From Glaciihabitans sp. (GTDB taxonomy: Bacteria; Actinomycetota; Actinomycetes; Actinomycetales; Microbacteriaceae), in contig JAODMF010000004.1 of assembly GCA_025464095.1 (NCBI GenBank), forward strand, positions 248,001 to 312,000: a DNA stretch of 64,000 bases. The letters run 5' to 3'. The notes under the pieces are model-generated. The model saw only the letters and a list, made by a program, of their open reading frames with translations. It was not told where the DNA came from and did not search any database. Below, piece by piece: positions 27,640-35,163 of the stretch; position 1 is the stretch's first letter; every line of letters begins with the position of its first letter. The position numbers and the translations under genes were made by a program.

Positions 27640-27725
27640 GTTGCAAATTCAGGAGATTGCAATGGCATCCCGGCGAGTCGCGCACGACTCGCCGACACTC
27701 GCGCGCGATCTCCTGAATTTGCAAA
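27640..27725. repeat. Long inverted repeat element, full copy
   Basis: Left arm 27640-27657 and right arm 27708-27725 match over 17 of 18 bases, with an inner stem GCGAGTCG/CGACTCGC. It is the same size (86 bases) as the copy at 14825. The rest of the gap to 27822 holds no recognised signal. Confidence 0.9.
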
Positions 27726-27822
27726 AGGCAGCAGGGGCGAGGGGGTAGGGAGCGGCAGACTGGGTGGGCGGGGGTGACCCGCGGTTGACGGAAGCACTCG
27801 CACGGAGATTGGAGCGCCTCGC

Positions 27823-28875
27823 ATGGCACAGCACGTGGAATTTGGTCTCGACACCTTTGGCGACGTCACCGCGGATGAGGCGGGCGAGCCCCTGCCCTAC
27901 CCGCAAGTGATTCGCAACCTCGTCGACGAAGCGGTGCTCGCCGAATCCGTGGGCGTCGACTTCATCGGCATCGGGGAGCACCACCGGGAAGACTTCGCGG
28001 TGTCCTCGCCGGAGACGGTCCTCGCCGCGATTGCGGGGCGCACGTCCCGCATCCGCCTGGGCTCCGCGGTCACGGTACTGAGTTCGGACGACCCGGTGCG
28101 AGTGTTTCAGCGGTTTGCCACACTGGATGCCGTCTCCAGCGGGCGGGCAGAGATCATCCTTGGTCGCGGGTCGTTCACAGAATCGTTCCCCCTGTTCGGC
28201 TACGACCTGACGCAATACGAACTGCTGTTCGAGGAGAAGCTCGAGCTCTTCTCCGAACTGCTCACCGAGGCTCCGGTCACGTGGAGCGGTCAGACGCGCG
28301 CAGCGCTGGTCAACCAGCAGGTCTACCCGAAAACGAAAAGCGGGTCGATCAAGACCTGGATCGGCGTCGGCGGCAGCCCGGAGTCTGTCGTGCGGGCCGC
28401 GAAGTACGGGTTTCCGCTCATGCTCGCCATTATCGGCGGCGACGCGATGCGGTTCGCGCCGTACGTCGACCTCTATCACCGGGCGCTGAAGCAGTTCGGA
28501 TTCGACCAGCGCCCGGTCGGGGTGCATTCGCCGGGGTACATCGCAGCCAGCGACGAGCAGGCACGAGACGAACTCTGGCCGCACCACGAGGCCATGTTCA
28601 GCCGGATCGGGCGCGAGCGGGGGTGGGGTCCGACTTCCCGCGGGCAATTCGAGTCGGAGGCCGCCTCCGGATCGCTGTACGTCGGTTCGCCGGAGACCGT
28701 CGCCCAGAAAGTGGCAGCGACGGTCCGCGGGCTGGGCATTTCCCGGTTCGACCTGAAGTACAGCACCGGCACCCTCGCCCACGAAAAGCTCATGGAGAGC
28801 ATCCGGCTCTACGGCGAAATCGTCATCCCGCGAGTGAGGGAGCTGCTCGCCGAGGGCGGGCCTACTTCGTCATGA
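27823..28875 (+). CDS. LLM-class flavin-dependent oxidoreductase
   Basis: 350 residues with the luciferase-like TIM barrel. Segments IGIGEHHREDF, RIRLGSAVTVLSSDDPVRV and SGRAEIILGRGSF are typical of the family that uses FMN or F420. The substrate is unknown. Its 3' end overlaps the convergent lipoprotein gene by 14 bases. Confidence 0.9.
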   Translation: MAQHVEFGLDTFGDVTADEAGEPLPYPQVIRNLVDEAVLAESVGVDFIGIGEHHREDFAVSSPETVLAAIAGRTSRIRLGSAVTVLSSDDPVRVFQRFATLDAVSSGRAEIILGRGSFTESFPLFGYDLTQYELLFEEKLELFSELLTEAPVTWSGQTRAALVNQQVYPKTKSGSIKTWIGVGGSPESVVRAAKYGFPLMLAIIGGDAMRFAPYVDLYHRALKQFGFDQRPVGVHSPGYIAASDEQARDELWPHHEAMFSRIGRERGWGPTSRGQFESEAASGSLYVGSPETVAQKVAATVRGLGISRFDLKYSTGTLAHEKLMESIRLYGEIVIPRVRELLAEGGPTSS

Positions 28876-29347
28876 CCTCACTGCCGTCGGGGGCGATTAC
28901 GTGCCAGACGTTCTTCACGCCCTGGCCGTTCACGTCACCGGCCGCGTTGTCGCTCGCGAACGTGTAGATCGGGCGCCCGTTGATCGTGATCTGCTTGCCG
29001 CCGGCGGCGGTAGCGATCGTGCCAACGGTTCCCGTGACCCCCTTGACGACGGGCGTTGCGGCGGTCGTGGTGATCACGGGCCAGGCGGCCGCGCATGCGC
29101 CGACGCACGCGCTCTTGCCCGAGTTCGCTTTGTCGACGTCGAAGAAGTACGCGGTCATGCCCTTGCCGTCGACGACGACGGTTCCGAGGGAGGTGGATGC
29201 GGTGGCCAGGTCGTTCGAGGATGCCGCGGCGGAGGGGGAGGGCGTCGTCGGGTAGGAGTATCCGCCGGTCGATGCTCCTGCGCATCCGGTGAGGGCGGCG
29301 GCGGCGAGGGATGCCGCGGCGAGGGAAAGTACGAATTGTGATCTCAT
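28862..29347 (-). CDS. COG4315-type secreted lipoprotein
   Basis: 161 residues. The signal peptide ends in LTGC with the lipidated cysteine at 22, followed by a Ser/Thr/Pro linker. Two secreted-repeat units then follow: GMTAYFFDVDKANSGKSAC with CVGACAAAWP, and RPIYTFASDNAAGDVNGQ. The family's role is unknown, though it is often linked to redox or stress responses. It is divergent from the sigma factor and carries a matching SigL-type promoter, which makes it the likely target of that sigma factor. A longer upstream reading frame is rejected because it runs through the promoter. Confidence 0.9.
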   Translation of the reverse strand: MRSQFVLSLAAASLAAAALTGCAGASTGGYSYPTTPSPSAAASSNDLATASTSLGTVVVDGKGMTAYFFDVDKANSGKSACVGACAAAWPVITTTAATPVVKGVTGTVGTIATAAGGKQITINGRPIYTFASDNAAGDVNGQGVKNVWHVIAPDGSEVMTK

Positions 29348-29353
29348 ACTGGA

Positions 29354-29381
29354 AAGACGATGCGCCGGCCCGCGCGGTTCA
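29354..29381 (-). promoter_or_regulatory. SigL-type promoter of the lipoprotein gene
   Basis: On the minus strand TGAACC (-35), 16 bases, then CGTCTT (-10). The start codon follows six bases later, so the mRNA should be leaderless. The pattern is the same as that before the divergent sigma gene and agrees with the SigL consensus known in mycobacteria. Confidence 0.75.
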
Positions 29382-29426
29382 TTCTCACTGCCAGCGTTCA
29401 GGCTGCGGGAGAATTCGCTCGGCGGG

Positions 29427-29454
29427 TGAACCATTCGGCGCCGGAATACGTTTG
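29427..29454 (+). promoter_or_regulatory. SigL-type autoregulatory promoter
   Basis: TGAACC, 16 bases, CGTTTG, located just before the sigma-factor gene. This is the layout expected for an ECF sigma factor that drives its own transcription. Confidence 0.75.
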
Positions 29455-29470
29455 TAGGGCAGGAGGTGAC

Positions 29471-29977
29471 ATGTCGAACACACAGGCCGAACTCCTCCGT
29501 GCGCTGAATGAGGCGCACGGGCAGGCACTCTTTCGGTATGTCGCCCGGCTCACCGGCGACTACAGCTTCGCGCAGGATGTGGTCCAGGAGGCGATGCTGC
29601 GGGCCTGGAAGCGTCCCGAAATCCTCGAGCAGGGCGACGAATCGGCTCGCGCCTGGCTGTTCACGGTCGCCCGCAACCTGGTCATCGATGACCGTCGCAG
29701 TGCACGGTACGGGCACGAGATCGTGACGGACGACATCCCGGAGCGCCGGTCCGACGACGCGACGGATGCGCTGCTCGACTCCTGGCTGCTCTCCGACGCG
29801 CTCGCGATGCTCTCCGTCGAGCACCGCACCGCAGTGGTCAGCGCCTACTACCTCGGACACTCGATCGCCGAAATCGCGCGCCGTGAAGATATCCCGGAGG
29901 GCACGGTCAAGTCCCGACTGCACTACGCCCTGCGCGCGCTCAAGCTTGCGCTGCAGGAGAGGGGGGTGACCCAGTGA
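29471..29977 (+). CDS. sigL: ECF sigma factor, SigL-like
   Basis: 168 residues: sigma region 2 (about 15-78, with YSFAQDVVQEAMLRAW) and region 4 (about 108-160, with GHSIAEIARREDIPEGTVKSRLHYALRALK). The start is fixed by AGGAGGTGAC. The anti-sigma gene overlaps its end by four bases, and both it and the divergent lipoprotein have TGAACC-N16-CGT promoters. The symbol rests on the promoter and the sigma/anti-sigma pairing. Confidence 0.88.
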   Translation: MSNTQAELLRALNEAHGQALFRYVARLTGDYSFAQDVVQEAMLRAWKRPEILEQGDESARAWLFTVARNLVIDDRRSARYGHEIVTDDIPERRSDDATDALLDSWLLSDALAMLSVEHRTAVVSAYYLGHSIAEIARREDIPEGTVKSRLHYALRALKLALQERGVTQ

Positions 29978-30690
29978 ACGACACCGTGGACGAATTCCGC
30001 GACTGGGATGCTGCCTACGTACTGGGCGCGCTCAGTCCGGACGATCGCCGCGCTTTCGAGCTTCATCTCGCGTCCTGCGACGCCTGCGCCACAGCGGTCG
30101 CCGAGCTCGCGGGCCTGCCCGGTATCCTCGGCAAGCTGGATGTTGACAGCGCCCTCGCCCTCGAGGGCGCACTGGAACTCGACGCGCCCAGTGCAGACCA
30201 CCTGCGCGACCATGACCACGCGCCCGGCCTGGTGCAGCGTCTCGCCCGCACACAGATCCGCCGGCAGCGACGCGCCAGGATCGGATGGCTCGCTGGTGCG
30301 CTCGCCCTCGTCGTCGCCCTCGTCACCGGTGGAGTGACCATCGCCTCCCTCAACTCGTCGCCGCCGGTGGAGACGGTGGCGATGACCGCCGTTGCTCCGT
30401 ACACGATGTCGGCAAAGCTGACGGTGACGTCCAAGGGCTGGGGCACGCGCCTCGACTGGAACTGCCAGTACGAGTCGGCCGGGGTCGCCGGCCGACCGAG
30501 CGGCGGCCGCAGCTACGACCTCGTGGTTCGGGATGCCGCGGGCCACGAGACCACCGTCGCGACCTGGACGGCGCTCGGCAGCAGGGCGGGGGACCTCGCT
30601 GCGTCGACGAGCATTGAGACGTCCGACATCCGTTCGGTGTTCATCCGTCCGACCGGCTCGTCGACGGTGCTGGCACAGGCGACGCTGTAA
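29974..30690 (+). CDS. Anti-sigma factor with zinc-finger domain
   Basis: 238 residues. The cytoplasmic part has the zinc anti-sigma motif His31-x3-Cys35-x2-Cys38. One membrane helix (about 105-127) follows, then an extracellular domain of about 110 residues. It should hold the upstream sigma factor inactive until an envelope or redox signal arrives. The GTG start overlaps the sigma stop, ensuring matched amounts. Confidence 0.9.
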   Translation: MNDTVDEFRDWDAAYVLGALSPDDRRAFELHLASCDACATAVAELAGLPGILGKLDVDSALALEGALELDAPSADHLRDHDHAPGLVQRLARTQIRRQRRARIGWLAGALALVVALVTGGVTIASLNSSPPVETVAMTAVAPYTMSAKLTVTSKGWGTRLDWNCQYESAGVAGRPSGGRSYDLVVRDAAGHETTVATWTALGSRAGDLAASTSIETSDIRSVFIRPTGSSTVLAQATL

Positions 30691-30692
30691 TG

Positions 30693-30732
30693 AAAAAGCC
30701 CCCGCCCTCCAGAGGAGGACGGGGGCTTTTTG
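30693..30732. terminator. Bidirectional intrinsic terminator
   Basis: AAAAAGCCCCCG pairs with CGGGGGCTTTTT around a short loop. The A-run and T-run on each side let it stop both the anti-sigma mRNA and the convergent cspA mRNA. Confidence 0.93.
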
Positions 30733-30742
30733 GTGAGACGAA

Positions 30743-30946
30743 TTACAGGGGGCGGATGTTCTCAGCCTGGGGACCCTTGGGGCCCTGGGCGATGTCGAAC
30801 TCTACCTTCTGGTTCTCATCCAGAGACTTGTACCCACTCGTGGCGATTGCCGAGTAGTGGGCGAACACGTCGGGGCTGCCGTCTTCGGGGGAAATGAATC
30901 CAAAACCCTTTTCGGCGTTAAACCACTTGACAGTTCCAGTTGCCAT
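30743..30946 (-). CDS. Cold shock protein
   Basis: A 67-residue single cold-shock domain with RNP1 (KGFGFI) and RNP2 (VFAHY), binding single-stranded RNA or DNA as a chaperone. AGAAGGAG is before the ATG. The leader of about 70 bases is typical for cold-shock control. Confidence 0.95.
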   Translation of the reverse strand: MATGTVKWFNAEKGFGFISPEDGSPDVFAHYSAIATSGYKSLDENQKVEFDIAQGPKGPQAENIRPL

Positions 30947-31026
30947 GTTGACTCCTTCTAATGCATTCGGTCGGTCCCGAATACCGGAGCCTCTCGATCA
31001 CGGCGCAAAAGCACGCAGTGACTCAC

Positions 31027-31055
31027 CTATAAGCCTAGCCCACAACTGCCGCTAA
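31027..31055 (-). promoter_or_regulatory. Candidate cspA promoter
   Basis: On the minus strand TTAGCG, 17 bases, TTATAG. Transcription would start near 31020 and give a leader of about 73 bases. Confidence 0.4.
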
Positions 31056-31092
31056 CTCGTACCACGTTTTTGCTGCGCGTTTTCTGAGGGGG

Positions 31093-31701
31093 TCAGGCGA
31101 TGCTGAGCTCCGCTCGAAGGCGGCCGATTCCAGCGTGGATGCGAGTCTTCACCGTACCAACCGGGATGTGTAACAACTCCGCCACTTCGCGGTGCGAATA
31201 GCCGTTCAGGTGAGCAAGCGTAACTGCCTCGCGCTGTGCCTGCGGAAGTACGGCAAGCGCGCGCACCACGCGTTCGCTCTCGATCCTTGTCTCCACGATG
31301 TCTTCGACGGCATCCTGGTGCTCGTTGAGGTCACGGATGCCGATGCGCGAGTCACGCTCGAAGCTCGACTGCGCCGACCGAACCCGGTCGATCGCCCGAC
31401 TGTGGGCTTTGCGCAGCATCCACCCCGCGGCCGATCCCCGCTCGGGATCGAAACGACCGGCGAGCTGCCAGATCTCCAGCAGGACGTCCTGTGCAACCTC
31501 CTCCGACTGTGCGACGTCGCGGAGCACACGGATGACGATGCCCAGAACGCGGGGCATCATCCGGTCGTACAACTCGGCGAAAGCGGCGCGGTCGCCGGCT
31601 GCGACCCGCGCGAGCAGGTGCGCCTCGATCTCGGCGATCGTCGCGGTCGGCGGCTGAGCGGTCGGCGGTTGCGCCGTCGGCGGGTGGGTTATGGCGTTCA
31701 T
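31093..31701 (-). CDS. ECF sigma factor, SigK-like
   Basis: 202 residues: region 2 (about 40-105, with AELYDRMMPRVLGIVIRVL) and region 4 (about 145-198, with GYSHREVAELLHIPVGTVKTRIHAGIGRLR). The sequence resembles SigK. A Pro/Thr/Ala/Gln repeat (PPTAQ, three times) precedes region 2. The usual RskA anti-sigma gene is absent: cspA lies downstream instead. Control may come from an unlinked anti-sigma protein. Confidence 0.85.
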   Translation of the reverse strand: MNAITHPPTAQPPTAQPPTATIAEIEAHLLARVAAGDRAAFAELYDRMMPRVLGIVIRVLRDVAQSEEVAQDVLLEIWQLAGRFDPERGSAAGWMLRKAHSRAIDRVRSAQSSFERDSRIGIRDLNEHQDAVEDIVETRIESERVVRALAVLPQAQREAVTLAHLNGYSHREVAELLHIPVGTVKTRIHAGIGRLRAELSIA

Positions 31702-31810
31702 GGGTCTCAGGTCCCTTCGACACTGGCTGCCTAATCGAAGAGACGGTGAACCTGCCGAACTATGACGCCGAAATCGGATTCACTATTCGTAGCCGGCGCT
31801 GGATCGGTTC

Positions 31811-32699
31811 ACCGGCTTGTGGATGTCGTCAACGACGGCATCCAGCCGGACACGCGGACGCGGCGGGTGGGAATCGCCGGGAGGCATCCTGCGGTGCCGT
31901 CGTTTGCGACGGCCGGGGCGAGACCGCCAAGCCGCGACGTCCAGGCCGCGACGGCAAGGCCGCGACGGCAAGACCGCGACGCCCGGGGCCAGGAAGCCCG
32001 GCGCTCGCTACCGGTCGGTGCGCGCTTCACCGGCTTATGAATGTCGTCAACGACGGCAACCAGCCGGACACACCGGAGCGACGGGTGGGAATCGCCGGGA
32101 GGCGCCCTGCAGTGCCGTCGTTTGCGACGGCGGCACCGAGACGCCCGCACCGCGACCGCGGGGCCGCGACGTCCGGGCCGTAGCGCCCGGGCCGCGACAC
32201 CGGGGTCGCGGCGCCAGAACCCCAGCGCTCGCTACCGGTCGGTGCGCGCTTCACCGGCTTATGAATGTCGTCAACGACGGCAACCAGCCGGACACACCGG
32301 AGCGACGGGCGGGAATCGCCGGGAGGCACCCTGCGGTGCCGTCGTTTGCGACGGACGGACCGCGACGCCCAGGCCGCGACGGCAGGACCGCGACGGCAAG
32401 ACCGCGACGCCCGGGGCCGCGTCAGGAACCCCAGCGCTCGCTACCAGTCGGCGCGCGTGTGTCCGGCTTGTGGATGTCGTCAACGACTGCAACCAGCCGG
32501 ACACGCCGACGTGGCGGGCGGGAATCGCCGGGAGGCATCCAGCGGTGCCGTCGTTTGCGACGGCCGGGCCGCGGCGCCGGGGCGCGACACCCACACCGCG
32601 ACACCCAGCCCGCGATGCCCGGGCCGCGACACGCGCACCGCCACACCCGGGCCGCAGCCCCACACCGCAGCCCTCGCTACCAGTCGGCGCGCGTGTAGT
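31811..32699. repeat. Tandem array of four units of 209-238 bases, overlapping the 3' end of the SDR gene
   Basis: Units begin at 31811, 32029, 32253 and 32462. Each has a conserved block of about 105 bases with the hairpin CCGTCG-TTTG-CGACGG (31897, 32115, 32339, 32548), a nested stem GTCGT/ACGAC, a variable tract of CGCGACG-like short repeats, and a tail GCTACC(A/G)GTCGG(C/T)GCGCG (32007, 32231, 32440, 32676). The last tail is the stop codon and final codons of the SDR gene. Frames differ between units, so it is not a protein repeat. Together with 31702-31810, in which I see nothing, it fills the 975-base gap between the SDR and the SigK-like gene. Confidence 0.9.
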
Positions 32700-34164
32700 C
32701 CTTGAGAAACACACCGAACAGATCGATGCCCGCCTCGCCCTGAACGATGGGGTCGTAGACGCGGGCGGCGCCGTCCACCAGGTCCAGTGGCGCGTGGAAG
32801 CCCTCTTCGGCCAGGCGCACCTTGGTCGGATGCGGGCGCTCGTCGGTGATCCAGCCGGTGTCGACGCTGGTCATCAGGATGCCGTCGGTCTCCAGCATCT
32901 CGCCCGCACTCGTGCGCGTGAGCATGTTGAGCGCGGCCTTCGCCATATTGGTGTGCGGATGCCCCGGACCCTTGTACCGGCGCCCGAACTGGCCCTCCAT
33001 GGCGGACACGTTCACCACGTATTTGCGGCGGGCCGGGGACGCGGCCATCGCGGGCCGCAGCCGGCTGATGAGCAGGAACGGCGCGGTCGTGTTGGCGAGT
33101 TGCACCTCGAGCATCTCGAGCGGGTCGACCTGCTGTACGTGCTGGGTCCAGCTGTTGACGTGGTGCTCGTCGGGCACCAGGCCGCCGGCGTCGATCGCGG
33201 TACCGGCGGCCAGACGCTCCAGGGATGACGAGCCCGCCGCCATCGCGGCTGCGGCGAGAGCCTCCGCGGTGCGCGCCTCGGCGTCCCCGGCCAGCGACAG
33301 CAGCGGATGCGCGGCGACCGAGGCCGCGAGAGCCTGCGGGTGCGCGTCGTTCGTGTGACCGAAGGTGAGCAGCTCGGGCAGGGGCCCGTCCGGAAGCGGG
33401 GCCAGCTCGGCCTCAGCAAGCGGGGCGTATGCGCCGGGGGACCGCCGCACGGTCTGGGCGGCGTTATTGATCAGGATGTCGAGAGGTCCCGCCGCGGCGA
33501 CGGCATCCGCAAGGCCGATGACCTGTGCGGGGTCCCGCAGGTCGATGCCGACCACGCGAAGACGGTGCAGCCAGTCCGCGGAGTCGGGCAGCGACGAGAA
33601 CCTGCGCACCGCATCCCGGGGAAAGCGCGTTGTGATCGTCGTGTGTGCGCCATCCCGCAACAGCCGGAGCGCAATGTACATGCCGATCTTCGCGCGTCCG
33701 CCGGTGAGCAGCGCGCGCTTGCCGGTGAGGTCGGTGCGCTGGTCGCGCTTTTCGTGGCTCATGGCCGCGCAGTCCGGACAGAGCTGGTGGTAGAACGCGT
33801 CGACCTGCGTGTAGTGGTTCTTGCAGATATAGCAGGCACGCGACTTCAGCAGAGTGCCGGCGACCGGCGCCTCCGCGCGCGTGGCGAGGGGGATGCCGCG
33901 GGTCTCGTCGTCGATGCGGTCGGGCGCTCCGGTCGCGGTCGCCTCGATCACGTCGCGGTCGGCGTCCGCGATTTCCGCCCGCTTCTCGAGTCGTCGTGTC
34001 TTCTTGACGGCCTTGAACATCCGCGCGGTCGCCCGTCGAACGGTGATGAAGTCCGGATGCTCCTCGTCGAGCTCGGCGGCGTCGGCGAGCACTCGAAGGG
34101 CAATTTCGAGCTCCGTCGGGTCAATCCCTGACGGGCCGTGTTCGGAGGGGATGCTGTCGCTCAT
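32677..34164 (-). CDS. Atypical SDR with an N-terminal zinc-ribbon-like segment
   Basis: 495 residues. An N-terminal helical region is followed by two CxxC pairs (Cys111/114 and Cys129/132), a likely zinc ribbon. Next is a Rossmann SDR core with GGRAKIG (155-161) and NNAAQ (233-237). Residues about 241-340 are an insertion. At the catalytic site Ser388 and Lys409 are present, but the Tyr position is Thr405 (TNMAK). A normal SDR proton donor is therefore missing. The real start is MSDSIPSEH; upstream extension lacks coding character. Confidence 0.85.
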   Translation of the reverse strand: MSDSIPSEHGPSGIDPTELEIALRVLADAAELDEEHPDFITVRRATARMFKAVKKTRRLEKRAEIADADRDVIEATATGAPDRIDDETRGIPLATRAEAPVAGTLLKSRACYICKNHYTQVDAFYHQLCPDCAAMSHEKRDQRTDLTGKRALLTGGRAKIGMYIALRLLRDGAHTTITTRFPRDAVRRFSSLPDSADWLHRLRVVGIDLRDPAQVIGLADAVAAAGPLDILINNAAQTVRRSPGAYAPLAEAELAPLPDGPLPELLTFGHTNDAHPQALAASVAAHPLLSLAGDAEARTAEALAAAAMAAGSSSLERLAAGTAIDAGGLVPDEHHVNSWTQHVQQVDPLEMLEVQLANTTAPFLLISRLRPAMAASPARRKYVVNVSAMEGQFGRRYKGPGHPHTNMAKAALNMLTRTSAGEMLETDGILMTSVDTGWITDERPHPTKVRLAEEGFHAPLDLVDGAARVYDPIVQGEAGIDLFGVFLKDYTRADW

Positions 34165-34221
34165 GGGCACGGAAAGTCTACGGTGACTCGCGGAGCGCCG
34201 CGGATGTGGCACCGTTATGGC

Positions 34222-35163
34222 ATGACCAGTGCCGCCCCCGTCCGAAAACTCCTGCTCGACTGCGACCCGGGTCTCGATGACGCCCTCGCGATCCTCCTCG
34301 CCGCCGGCGACCCCGACCTCGAGCTGGTCGGCATCACGACGGTGGGCGGCAACGTCGGGCTCGACGGAACCACGCGCAACGCGCTGCAGCTGCGTGAGTA
34401 CTTCCAGATCGACGGCGTGCCGGTGGCCGCCGGCGCCGACCAGCCGCTGAGCCGTGCGGCGGAGACCGCCGAGCACGTGCACGGGGCATCAGGGCTCGGC
34501 GACGTCGTCCTGGCTGAGGCGACGCTGGCCATCGAGGCACGCTCGGCCATCGATTTTCTGATCGACACGATTCGGGATGCCCCGGGCCAGATCCACCTGG
34601 TTGCGACCGGTCCGCTCACCAACATTGCGCTCGCTCTGCGTCAGGAGCCTCGGTTGACCGAGTGGGTCGCATCCTTCACGATCATGGGCGGCTCCTACAC
34701 GCGCGGCAACGCGACGCCCGCGGCCGAGTTCAACATCTTCGCCGACCCCGAGGCAGCCGCCGAGGTATTTGCGGCGGGCTGGACCGTGACGATGATCGGC
34801 CTCGACCTCACGCTGCAGGCGATCGTCACGGATGCGGTGGGCGAGCGCATGAAGGCTCTCGGACCGCTCGGCACCGACCTCGTCGAGCCGCTTGCGACCT
34901 TCTGGAAGAACCCGCTCGACGACCAGTGGGACGGGCAGGCCCTGCACGACGTGTGCGCCGTCGCCTTCGTTGCGCGGCCGGAGCTGTTCACGTCGAAGCC
35001 CGCGCGGGTGGAGATCGAACTGGCGGGCGAGTTCACCGCGGGAATGACGGTCGTCGATTTTCACTCGGATGCGCCGAACGCGCTGGTCCCGATGCGCCTC
35101 GATGTTGCCGGGTTCTGGGACTACGTGTTCGCCGCGTGGGGGAACGTGGAGCCGCGTGGCTGA
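34222..35163 (+). CDS. Nucleoside hydrolase (inosine/uridine-preferring family)
   Basis: 313 residues. The calcium-binding motif DCDPGLDDA at 13-21 defines the family, which hydrolyses the N-glycosidic bond of nucleosides to free ribose for salvage. FNIFADPEAAAEVF and the late His/Asp of HDVCAVAF complete the active site. Its stop overlaps the helicase start by eight bases, so the two are coupled. Confidence 0.92.
   Translation: MTSAAPVRKLLLDCDPGLDDALAILLAAGDPDLELVGITTVGGNVGLDGTTRNALQLREYFQIDGVPVAAGADQPLSRAAETAEHVHGASGLGDVVLAEATLAIEARSAIDFLIDTIRDAPGQIHLVATGPLTNIALALRQEPRLTEWVASFTIMGGSYTRGNATPAAEFNIFADPEAAAEVFAAGWTVTMIGLDLTLQAIVTDAVGERMKALGPLGTDLVEPLATFWKNPLDDQWDGQALHDVCAVAFVARPELFTSKPARVEIELAGEFTAGMTVVDFHSDAPNALVPMRLDVAGFWDYVFAAWGNVEPRG

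Noticed and set aside
27477-27725. Transcription terminators
   Set aside because: The copies lie between divergent genes and lack T-runs, so termination is not their evident role.
28862-29923. 353-codon version of the lipoprotein gene
   Set aside because: The extension runs through the divergent promoters and into the sigma gene; the lipoprotein signal starts at 29347.
31817-32698. Repeat-rich open frames across the tandem array
   Set aside because: Unit lengths are not multiples of three and the protein repeat is not kept in frame, so coding is unlikely.
31811-32699. CRISPR array
   Set aside because: Repeats are over 100 bases, spacers are low-complexity, and no cas gene is present.
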